Part shown: in pieces, positions 13,701 to 21,114 of the stretch
Layout: each line of letters begins with the position of its first letter
How positions within the stretch are numbered: the stretch's first letter is position 1
NCBI GenBank assembly: GCA_010028905.1
Contig: RGZZ01000008.1
Span: 1-35,520 of the forward strand
DNA length: 35,520 nt
Reading direction: 5' to 3'
Source of the DNA: Pseudomonadota bacterium
GTDB taxonomy: Bacteria; Vulcanimicrobiota; Xenobia; RGZZ01
The notes under the pieces: model-generated
Told to the model about the DNA's origin: nothing
The model's database searches: none
What the model saw: the letters and a program-made list of their open reading frames with translations, nothing else
Translations under genes and position numbers: made by a program

Positions 13701-15656
13701 TCACCCCACTGCGCCCTCGCCGCCGGCGGCGGCTTCGCGGTACTGACGTCCGCGGTCGGCGATGATGGCGCCTGCTTCGAGGCGCTGCTGGCCCTCGCGC
13801 ACCTGGGCTGTACCCTCGTGTTCCAAGGAGGCGCCTTGTGTCTGTGCCTCGCGCGCGGAAGCGAGCATCTCGTCGGCCTTGCGCTGCCCGCCGAGGGCCC
13901 CTTCCACGATGACCCAGCCATCGGCCGCCGTGGCGCGACCTGCGGCCATCGCCCCCTGCGCCTCGCGCAACTCGGCGGCTGCAGTCTCCTCAGCGGTGCG
14001 CGCCCGCTGCCCACGCTCGAGTCCGATGCCCACCTCGCGCAAGCCGCGTCCGACGTGGCGCTGGGCGGCGCGCTCGTTCACGCGCCCGTCGTGAAGCTTC
14101 TCGAGACCGGCTTCCTGGCGGGCGTGGGCGCGATTCTCCCGATCGAGCGCGGTGTGCAGGTTGCCCAGGCCCTGGTCGACCTTGTTCGTGCCTGCGCGCT
14201 CGACCTGACGGCCCTCCCGCCACTGGGCGAGCCCAGCATCCTGACGCGCCTGGCCAGCCTGCTCGGCCGCAAGCCCCTCGTGCATCTGGCGCAGCCCCAG
14301 GTCGACGTCGGCGTCGCCACGGGCCTTCAGCGCCGTGCCCGCGGCGCGCTTCTGGCCTGAGAGCGCGCGATGCTGACCGGCCTGGGCGCGATCTTCAGAG
14401 GCCTCCAGCAGCAGGCCCTGACCCTGGGTCTGGGCAACCTGGCTCGCGCCGCGATGAACATCGGCCTCTGACGCCAGCCCACCGGCCTGAGCCCTCAAGC
14501 GGGCAGCCTCTTCACGGAGGGCCGCGGCGCGCTGCTCGGACTGCGCCGCGCTGGCCTGCAGCTGGGCGGAACGCCCCAGGAGGCACTGCCCGTGCGCGAT
14601 CTCGCCCTGCCCGCGGCAGACCTGCTGCGCGCCGATCATGTACGTGAACGGGCACCACATGGCCATCTGGCCCTGGCTCACATCGCAGGCGCCACGCTGG
14701 GTCCACCAGGTTCCCTCACGCGCCGCGCACTCGGCCTGGGCTCGCTCAGACGCAGCCTGCTCGGCGCTCCGCGCCGCCTCGGCCTCGAGCTCGGCAGCGC
14801 GGCGCACGAGCGCCGCCCCCTGGGCGTCGAGCTCGGTGGCCCGCTGCTCGTCGAGCGCCGACTGCTGGAGAAGACCCTGGCCCTGCACCTCACGCTCGCC
14901 CGCGGCGCGGTCGAGCCCATCGGCGAGGTTCCACTCATTCAAGGCTTCGCCCACGAGCGCCTCACCGCGCGCAGACAACGACCGGCCCGACTGGTAGCGC
15001 GCCGCGCCGGCGTCCTTGGCGGACTCCCCTGCCCGCTCGGCCTCACGCCCCCCATCGAGCTCACGAAGGGCATCTGTCTCGATCTGCTCTCCCCGCCGAT
15101 CGTCGACGCGCCCACTCTCGATGCGCGCGACACCGCGATCCTTGAGCGACTCTGCCTTCTGCGCGCTCGTGCGCCCATCAGCAATGGCGGAGGTGCCCGC
15201 CCGTTCGGTCCGGGCCGCGCGACGCGCCGACTTCAAGCCCTCGTCAACGAGCGCGAGCCCCGTTCCGACGTGCCCGCCGGCGGCGACGTCACGTCGGTGG
15301 GCAGCCTGGGCGCGCCGCAGGGCCTTCTCGGCATCGGCCGTCGCCCGATCGGCGTCTGCCACGCCCCGGTCGACCCCGTCAAGGCCGCGAGCCAGGGCTG
15401 ATTCACTCGTTCGCGCCATCTCCTCGGCCTCGGTCGACGCCTGTCGGCCGGACGCGGCCAGGGAAGAACCCTGCTGAATCGAAGCGCTGCCGCGCTCAAC
15501 GAGGTCGCGGCCCTCGCGCGTCATCGCCTCTCCACGCTCGCAAGCATCGCGACCACTGGCGTCGAGCGCCTGACGAACCTGTGCCGCCGATCCATCGACG
15601 GGAAAGCCCGCTTGTGAGATACGCGCGAGAAGCGGGGGCAGCTGCAGGTTCGACAC
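13701..15656 (-). CDS. 651-residue Gly/Ala heptad-repeat protein, predicted antiparallel helical hairpin
   Basis: I do not recognise a named family. GTG start 15656 follows GAGGTGA by 6 nt. After 33 residues the protein is a gapless series of heptads: 43 at residues 34-334, seven residues (335-341), then 44 at 342-649. One position per heptad (35, 42 ... 329; then 342, 349 ... 643) is always small. By hand count there are 49 Gly, 33 Ala and 5 Ser in 87 heptads. A weaker Leu/Val/Ile/Ala stripe lies four residues later. The rest is rich in Glu, Arg, Gln and Ala, suggesting helix. The hinge carries WW, CPF and five Cys (310, 324, 335, 347, 358). Residues 329/342 and 324/347 are both symmetric about 335.5, next to Pro336. 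A small residue every seventh position is the signature of close-packed antiparallel Alacoils. There is no signal peptide. It follows the LytM-like gene by 172 bases. Confidence 0.85.
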   Translation of the reverse strand: MSNLQLPPLLARISQAGFPVDGSAAQVRQALDASGRDACERGEAMTREGRDLVERGSASIQQGSSLAASGRQASTEAEEMARTSESALARGLDGVDRGVADADRATADAEKALRRAQAAHRRDVAAGGHVGTGLALVDEGLKSARRAARTERAGTSAIADGRTSAQKAESLKDRGVARIESGRVDDRRGEQIETDALRELDGGREAERAGESAKDAGAARYQSGRSLSARGEALVGEALNEWNLADGLDRAAGEREVQGQGLLQQSALDEQRATELDAQGAALVRRAAELEAEAARSAEQAASERAQAECAAREGTWWTQRGACDVSQGQMAMWCPFTYMIGAQQVCRGQGEIAHGQCLLGRSAQLQASAAQSEQRAAALREEAARLRAQAGGLASEADVHRGASQVAQTQGQGLLLEASEDRAQAGQHRALSGQKRAAGTALKARGDADVDLGLRQMHEGLAAEQAGQARQDAGLAQWREGRQVERAGTNKVDQGLGNLHTALDRENRAHARQEAGLEKLHDGRVNERAAQRHVGRGLREVGIGLERGQRARTAEETAAAELREAQGAMAAGRATAADGWVIVEGALGGQRKADEMLASAREAQTQGASLEHEGTAQVREGQQRLEAGAIIADRGRQYREAAAGGEGAVG

Positions 15657-15828
15657 GACCAGTCACCTCGTGGACGAAATGCGCCTGCAGCCAGAGAATC
15701 ACGCCGGACGGGCACACCATCCGACAGACTACCGTCTCCAACCCTTCTCCTACAGGCATGTCCAGGGTAGCACGCGCCGCGCGGGCGGGTGTTGCCGCGA
15801 GATGAACAGTTTGCGCAGCGCCTCGAGG

Positions 15829-16986
15829 TCAGTCGCGGAGGTCGGCGAGCACCTGGTCGAGCTGGGGGACTGCCTGACGCGCATCTTTCAAGGTCTGCTG
15901 ACGGCGCAGCCAGTCGGCCAGCGCGTTGGCGCCCCCCGTTGCGGTGCCGTCAGATCCTGTGAGGGCGCTCGTGATCGCGCCGTTGTCGAGAAAAGCGGCG
16001 AGCAGCACCTCTTCCGGCACTTCCTCCACCGCCAGGCGATCGCGCGCTGCAGCGAGATCGCGACGCACCTGGGCCAGCAGCTCGACGGGCGCGGTCGATC
16101 CGCCCGCGGCAAGCGACGCTTCGTCGCTGCGCAGCTTCACGTACCCGAGGGCCGCGTTCACGGCCTCCCGGCGCAGGGTCCAGTCTGGTCCGGCCAGCGG
16201 CGGAAACACACGGCTCTCGCTGCCAGGCTCGCCATTGACGAGCGCCGATGCGACGGGGCGCTCGCCCGGCGACGAAAGGGGAACGAGCTGCGCGAAGTCG
16301 ATGGCCTGCCCCTTGGCGTTCTTCATCTTCACATCGACGTGGTCGCGCACGATGGCACCCACGGGATCGCCAGGCTCGAGCGACTGCCCGACACGCACGC
16401 ACGGCGCCAGGTGACCGTAGGTGGTGTGGAAGCCGTCCGGCGAGATCACGGTGATGCCGTACTCACGGCCATACCAGCGCGTGATGGCGCTCACGCGGCC
16501 GGGCCAGCCCACGACGACGGTGGAGCCCGCGGGAAGAGCGACATCGTAGCCGTTGTGACGCCCACCCACCGCGCGATAGACAGAAGGGGACCGCCAGTCG
16601 CTGAAGCGACCCGTGATGGTGCCGCCCGGGGTGGTGTGGTCGAGGATGCCGAGGTACTCGGCGAGATTGCGCGCCGGACCGAGCGAAGCGCCCTGGCGGG
16701 ACGCCGTCGATCCCACACCGCGCGAAGCGAGCCGCGCGCGCGGGCTTCGCGCCGCCTCGCCTCGCTCGGACCGCTGCCGCTGTCCGAGGACCAGGCTTCG
16801 GCGGGTGAGCCCCTTTACAAGGGCTTCCGCCTTCGGAGACGCGCCCGCTTCGGCGCGCGGCGTGACGTAGGAGGCGGGCCCGCCGCCTGCGGGGCGGTTG
16901 AAGGCGTTCGGCGTACCCGCCATCGACGGGCTCGCGGCTGCGAGCAGGGCGGCCAGGCAGGCCGTGAGGGTGCGGGGATGCATCAT
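15829..16986 (-). CDS. Secreted M23/LytM-fold protein with an altered metal site
   Basis: I choose ATG 16986 (385 residues), which follows AGGAGAG by 5 nt. Residues 1-23 form a signal peptide (LTACLAALLAAASPSMAG). A low-complexity linker leads to a LytM domain at about 125-225. It has HNGYD (His144, Asp148), YGHL (His192) and, in place of the usual H-x-H, HVD (His216, Asp218). In the family, the second His of H-x-H is a zinc ligand, so activity may be altered or lost, as in LytM regulators such as EnvC. A helical tail of about 130 residues follows. It may act in the periplasm on peptidoglycan or as an amidase activator. The downstream neighbour in the same direction is the heptad-repeat protein. 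Confidence 0.8.
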   Translation of the reverse strand: MMHPRTLTACLAALLAAASPSMAGTPNAFNRPAGGGPASYVTPRAEAGASPKAEALVKGLTRRSLVLGQRQRSERGEAARSPRARLASRGVGSTASRQGASLGPARNLAEYLGILDHTTPGGTITGRFSDWRSPSVYRAVGGRHNGYDVALPAGSTVVVGWPGRVSAITRWYGREYGITVISPDGFHTTYGHLAPCVRVGQSLEPGDPVGAIVRDHVDVKMKNAKGQAIDFAQLVPLSSPGERPVASALVNGEPGSESRVFPPLAGPDWTLRREAVNAALGYVKLRSDEASLAAGGSTAPVELLAQVRRDLAAARDRLAVEEVPEEVLLAAFLDNGAITSALTGSDGTATGGANALADWLRRQQTLKDARQAVPQLDQVLADLRD

Positions 16987-17198
16987 GGAACTCTCCTGGC
17001 TTCGGATGAGGCCTGCGCAGCGCACTGCGCGAAGGGCGCTCGGAGATGCCCCTCGTGCACGACAGCGTCAACGCGGTCTGGGGGCGTCGGCCCGTTCGGA
17101 GCACGTCGCCACGATTCCTGCCCAGATCGGCTGACAGGCTTCCGACACCTCGCGGAGAAGAGGGCCGACGTGAACACCGCATCGGCGACCGCGCACCC

Positions 17199-18377
17199 AT
17201 GACCCTGGTCTTTCCGGACGGTCTGCGCTTCGACTGCGGATCGTGCACCCGCTGCTGCCGCGGCACGTGGAGCGTTCCTCTCGACCCGCAGGCCTGGCGC
17301 CGCATCAGCACCTCCGATCTCTTCGCGCGGCTCACCGAGGAAGACGGCGCCGCCCCCGCCTACCTCGAAGATCCGGAAGCGGGAGAGTGCAGCGCGCGAA
17401 CCCGGCTCAAGAGGGCCGACTGCGCCTTCCTGGCCCCAGACGGCAAGTGCCTCGTCCACAAGGAGCTCGGCGCCTCCGCCAAGCCCTTCGGGTGCAGCCA
17501 GTTCCCCTTCCTCGTGCGCCCCACGCCGGACGGCGTCTACGTCGGGGTCTCGTTCTACTGCAGCGCGGTGCAGGCCAACCACGGCCGTCCCTTGAGCGAG
17601 CACGTGGGCGATCTCGAGCGGGCCGTCGCAAGCCACCACTTCCCTCGCATCGGCAGCCGCGTCGCACTCGACCCGCAGCGCGACATCGCGTGGGAGGTGT
17701 ATCGCGACCTCGAGGCCAGCGCCGAAAGCACGCTGGCGGGCACCCCTGGGCTGCGCGAAGGCCTCTGGCTGGCCGCCCTGCGCATCGTGCTGCTCTCGAG
17801 CCTGCTCGGGCGGCAGGGGGGAGAGGCAGGCGAGCGCTGGCAGCAGGTGCGCGGGGTGAACATTCCCTACGACGAGATCTTCGCATCGCTCGAAGACATC
17901 TTCCTCGTCGGCATCGTGGGGGCCATCGAGTCGCGCGACCCCGCCGAGTGCCGCGCCAACTGCGAGGCCTTCGTCCGCCGCGGACATGTGGTCACCGAGT
18001 CGTTCGGAGCCATCGACCTCACCCACTTCGACGACTTCCGCGGCCGCTTCGACCCCGCGTGGTCGGAAGCCGAGATGCGACGCTTCGTCGAGCACCTGCT
18101 CTTCCGCAAGTTTCTGCCTTACAAGCGCAACCTCGCGGCCAACGCCGCCGCCTGGTACCTCACCGTGCCGCTGCTGAGCCTCTACCGTGATCTCTCGGCC
18201 TTCTCGGCCGGACGCCTGCAGCCAGACATCACCGACCTGCGGCGCGGCTTCGAGATCGTCGAGCGAAGCTTCACCCTGCACGTCAACCTGCTCGATCCGC
18301 TCTTCGAGGAGCTTGCGTCGGGATACCGCCGCATGCTCGACGCGATGCCCGAGCTCACCGCTGGAGGACCGCCATGA
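17199..18377 (+). CDS. Cys-cluster protein, FliB/YkgJ-like, copy 1
   Basis: The 392-residue protein starts at ATG 17199; its frame is open further upstream but nothing recognisable is there. The N-terminus carries CxxCxxCC (Cys13, 16, 19, 20), then Cys75, Cys84 and Cys99 in the order C-AFL-DGKC-VHKELG-GCSQFPF. This is the layout of the putative zinc/iron-chelating YkgJ family and of the Fe-S domain of FliB lysine N-methylases. A conserved PTPDGVYVGVSFYCSAV block adds another Cys. About 270 further residues are mostly helical and unassigned. The length (about 400) and the W-V after the CC favour a FliB-like arrangement over short YkgJ proteins. No flagellar gene is nearby, so the target is unknown. 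Its last four bases overlap the start of copy 2 (ATGA). Confidence 0.75.
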   Translation: MTLVFPDGLRFDCGSCTRCCRGTWSVPLDPQAWRRISTSDLFARLTEEDGAAPAYLEDPEAGECSARTRLKRADCAFLAPDGKCLVHKELGASAKPFGCSQFPFLVRPTPDGVYVGVSFYCSAVQANHGRPLSEHVGDLERAVASHHFPRIGSRVALDPQRDIAWEVYRDLEASAESTLAGTPGLREGLWLAALRIVLLSSLLGRQGGEAGERWQQVRGVNIPYDEIFASLEDIFLVGIVGAIESRDPAECRANCEAFVRRGHVVTESFGAIDLTHFDDFRGRFDPAWSEAEMRRFVEHLLFRKFLPYKRNLAANAAAWYLTVPLLSLYRDLSAFSAGRLQPDITDLRRGFEIVERSFTLHVNLLDPLFEELASGYRRMLDAMPELTAGGPP

Positions 18378-19552
18378 CCCTCATCTTCCCCGAGAGCCAC
18401 CGCTATGACTGCGGCTCGTGCACCAAGTGCTGCCGCACTGTGTGGAACGTGCACGTGTCGCCGAAGGCCTACGATCAGATCGTGGGAACCCCCCTGTTCG
18501 AGCGCATGAAAGCCGAGCACGGGCGCGACCCCGTCTACATGGACGAGGTGAGCGGAGAGAAGAGCGCCCTGGCCCTGGTGAACAAGGGCGGCTGCATCTT
18601 CCTCGGCCCGGATCGGCTGTGCAACGTGCATCGCGAGATCGGCGTGGGCGCCAAGCCACTCGGATGCCGTGAGTTCCCGTTCCTGCCGGTGCCCACGCCG
18701 GACGGCGTCTACGTGGGCCTCTCGTTCTACTGCAGCGCGGTCCAGGCCAACCACGGGCGACCGGTGGAAGCGCACGCCGCCGAGATCGAGGGCATGCTGA
18801 ACGAGTACCGCTACGAGCGGGTGGGCTTCGACCCCATCGCCCTCGACCGCGATCGCCACATCTCGTGGAACGCCTACAAGGCCCTCGAAGCGTTCGCAAC
18901 GGCGCGCCTCGAGGGGTCGGTGGGCGACGCCGCGTGGGACGTGGCCTGCGTGGTGGCGCGCGCGCGTCGGGCCCTCCCCGCGGCGCAGACGTCGCCTGCG
19001 GGCGGAGAAGCCTCGCCCTTCGTGGTGGACGACGCGCACTGGCAGGCGCTGCTCGACCAGCACGCGCCCGTGCCAAAAGACGATGTGCTGCTGCACGTCG
19101 AGCGCATGTTCGTCGAAGGGGTGGTGGGGGTGCTCGAATCCGACTCGCCCGAGGCCTGCAAGGCCAACACCGAAGCCATCTTCCGACGTGGCCGCCTCAC
19201 CAGCGCGACGCTGGGGGGCGAGATCGATCTTGCACACCTCGATGACTTCCGCACCCGTTTCGACGCGTCGTGGTCGCACGCCGAGATCAGGCGCTACCTC
19301 AACCAGCTGGTCTTTCGCAAGTTCCTTGCGCTGAAGCGCCCCCTCGCGAGCAACGCCGCCGCATTCCATCTCGCGTGGCCCCTGCTGGGCTGGTACCGAG
19401 ACCTCTCGGCCTACCACGCCGGGCGACTGGCGCCTGACATGAACGACCTGCGCACCGCCTTCGACGTGGTCGAGCGCGGATTCATCATGCACGCCCGCAA
19501 CATGGACCCGTTCTTCGACCAGCTGGCCGACGCGCTGTCGAAGCTCATCTGA
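18374..19552 (+). CDS. Cys-cluster protein, FliB/YkgJ-like, copy 2
   Basis: This paralogue of the preceding gene has the same length (392 residues) and is translationally coupled by a 4-bp overlap. Cys13, 16, 19 and 20 form CxxCxxCC, and Cys74, Cys83 and Cys98 follow (C-IFLGPDRLC-VHREIG-GCREFPF). PTPDGVYVGLSFYCSAVQ is shared with copy 1, as is a C-terminal block with FRKFL, SNAAA/ANAAA and YRDLSA. The central part differs more, including a loop rich in Ala and Pro near residues 200-215. Preservation of all Cys in both copies suggests both bind metal or an Fe-S cluster. A heterodimer is possible. An alternative is a plain metal-chelating protein with no catalytic role. Confidence 0.75.
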   Translation: MTLIFPESHRYDCGSCTKCCRTVWNVHVSPKAYDQIVGTPLFERMKAEHGRDPVYMDEVSGEKSALALVNKGGCIFLGPDRLCNVHREIGVGAKPLGCREFPFLPVPTPDGVYVGLSFYCSAVQANHGRPVEAHAAEIEGMLNEYRYERVGFDPIALDRDRHISWNAYKALEAFATARLEGSVGDAAWDVACVVARARRALPAAQTSPAGGEASPFVVDDAHWQALLDQHAPVPKDDVLLHVERMFVEGVVGVLESDSPEACKANTEAIFRRGRLTSATLGGEIDLAHLDDFRTRFDASWSHAEIRRYLNQLVFRKFLALKRPLASNAAAFHLAWPLLGWYRDLSAYHAGRLAPDMNDLRTAFDVVERGFIMHARNMDPFFDQLADALSKLI

Positions 19553-19670
19553 GCGCCGGTTCCGCGGAGCGCGCTCCAGGCAGGAAAGCCCCCAGGCAAA
19601 GAGAATGACCGCCCCCTTCCCGCGCTGTCGCGCCTTCTCTCACCATGCCACCTTCCTCAGGAGCACAGGC

Positions 19671-19840
19671 TTGAACCCAGACCTTCATCGACAGGACCGC
19701 TGTGACCGCGCCGCACGCGCGTGCTCCTGGGTTGCGCTCGTCCTGGCGTGTCTGGCGACGACGCCGGCCACGGCGGGGCCGAAGACCGGCGAGCCCCTCT
19801 CCCGCGCAGCCGTCGTCTTCCTCCGCAGCATCGACGCCGG
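19671..19840 (+). pseudogene. Out-of-frame signal-peptide segment of the TolC-family gene
   Basis: TTG 19671 follows TCAGGAG by about 7 nt and opens a frame encoding a short basic stretch. A hydrophobic segment (SWVALVLACLATTPATAG) then follows, which looks like a Sec or lipoprotein signal. This frame has strong coding composition up to about 19830-19840, where coding character moves to the frame of the downstream channel protein. The continuous frame from GTG 19702 instead gives an Arg-rich, non-signal N-terminus. I infer that an indel separates the signal peptide from the mature protein. Confidence 0.55.
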
Positions 19841-21114
19841 TGCCCGCCGAGGCCGTGCTCCCCCTCGACAGCGCCCTCCAGATCGCCGTGAAGGGCAATC
19901 GAAGCCTCGAGAACAGCCGCCTCGAGGTGGTCAAGGAGACCAAGAACGCAAAGGCGTTCCGCGCCAACCAGCTCCCCGTGGTGCAGCTCGAGGCCAAGGC
20001 GAGCGAGCTGCTCACCCCGGTCGGCGTGAACTTCAATCAGGGGGCGTTCGGCATCTATCCCGGGATCGGCCCCATCCCCGCCAACAACGTGCAGATCACC
20101 ACAACCCCGAAGCTCACCACCTACTTCGTGGTGGCCCTGCGACAGCCCGTGGCTCAGCTGCCGCGCATCGGCCTTGCCGCGCGGGTGAAGGAGATCAACG
20201 TGGCGCTGGCCGCCGAAGAGGTGCGCGCCCAGCGCGACAGCCTCCGGACCGACGTGAAGCGCGCCTACTACGCCATCTTGCAGACCGAGGCGTCGCTCGA
20301 GGCGGCCCTCGACAACCTGCGCTTCCAGCAGGAGCTCAACCGCACCATCGCCGACAAGTACCAGCAGAAGACCGTGCTGCGCACCGATCTGCTCGAGGCC
20401 CAGCGCCGCCTGGCCGACGCCGAGTTCGATGTGCAGCAGCAGCGCGACGCCCTCGCCACCAACAAGTCGCAGCTCAACCTGCTGCTCGCGCGCGACATCC
20501 ACACGCCCTTCGAGGTGCAGCAGGTCGGCGAGAGCCCCATCACGCAGCGCACGCTGCCCGAGCTCGAGAAGCTGGCCCTGGCGCAGCGCCCGCAGCTCCA
20601 CCAGGCCGCGCTGAAGGTGCGCCAGGCCGAGCTCGATCGCCGCATCACAGCGGCCCAGTACGCCCCAGACCTCGACCTCGCCGTCACCTACCTGCAGCCC
20701 GCGAACATGGCCCTCGCGCCCGGGTCGTACATCACCGTGGGCGCCGAGATGAAGTGGATCCCCATCACCTGGGGCAAGGTCGACAACGAGATCCAGGCCA
20801 AGACGCAAGCCGTGCTGCAGGCCCGGAACAATGAGAAGCAGCTGAGCGACCAGGTGCTGGTCGAGGTGGGGAGCCTGTACCGCACGGTGCACACCGACCT
20901 CGAGCGGGTGCGCGCCGCGAAGATGAGCCTCGAAGCCGCCCGCGAGGCATTGCGCGTGGCTCGGGTGCGCTACGGCCAGAAGGCCGTTCTGCTGCAAGAT
21001 GTCTATGATGCCGTGACCCGCGTGGCCAGTGCCACCCGTGGCTATCTCGACGCGGTGCTCGCCCTCGACATCGCGCAGGCCGAGCTCGAACAGGCGATTG
21101 GGGAAGACGAATGA
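19702..21114 (+). CDS. TolC-family outer-membrane efflux channel
   Basis: The continuous frame (GTG 19702, 470 residues) matches the outer-membrane factor family from about residue 50. Domains start with LDSALQIAVKGNRSLENSRLEV, continue through paired long helices with amphipathic strands between (TTYFVVALRQPV, ITVGAEMKWIPITWG), and end with a second helical half. This internal repeat is typical of TolC/NodT proteins. The first 45 residues are Arg/Ser/Pro-rich and unlikely to be native; see the out-of-frame signal-peptide segment. The channel would connect to the fusion protein and pump encoded immediately downstream. Its stop overlaps the next start by four bases, so the operon is tightly coupled. 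Confidence 0.88.
   Translation: MTAPHARAPGLRSSWRVWRRRRPRRGRRPASPSPAQPSSSSAASTPVPAEAVLPLDSALQIAVKGNRSLENSRLEVVKETKNAKAFRANQLPVVQLEAKASELLTPVGVNFNQGAFGIYPGIGPIPANNVQITTTPKLTTYFVVALRQPVAQLPRIGLAARVKEINVALAAEEVRAQRDSLRTDVKRAYYAILQTEASLEAALDNLRFQQELNRTIADKYQQKTVLRTDLLEAQRRLADAEFDVQQQRDALATNKSQLNLLLARDIHTPFEVQQVGESPITQRTLPELEKLALAQRPQLHQAALKVRQAELDRRITAAQYAPDLDLAVTYLQPANMALAPGSYITVGAEMKWIPITWGKVDNEIQAKTQAVLQARNNEKQLSDQVLVEVGSLYRTVHTDLERVRAAKMSLEAAREALRVARVRYGQKAVLLQDVYDAVTRVASATRGYLDAVLALDIAQAELEQAIGEDE

Noticed and set aside
14592-15401. Plus-strand open frame opposite the heptad-repeat gene
   Set aside because: Any frame through a 21-bp-periodic gene looks periodic. Only the minus frame has a ribosome-binding site and the strict small-residue stripe.
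17066-17071. TTGACG (minus strand) upstream of the M23 gene as a promoter
   Set aside because: The hexamer 17 bp downstream (CATCTC) is a poor -10, so I do not call a promoter.
15670-17202. 510-codon plus-strand open frame opposite the M23 gene
   Set aside because: It is a GC-rich shadow with no domain; the minus frame encodes a signal peptide and M23 motifs.
16983-19492. Minus-strand open frames of 432 and 436 codons opposite the FliB/YkgJ-like genes
   Set aside because: They resemble each other only because the plus-strand paralogues do. They lack motifs and overlap conserved Cys clusters on the other strand.
19566-19577. GGAGCGCGCTCC palindrome after the second FliB/YkgJ-like gene
   Set aside because: It is a 12-bp self-complementary GC-rich stretch with no loop and no T-tract, expected by chance in this composition.
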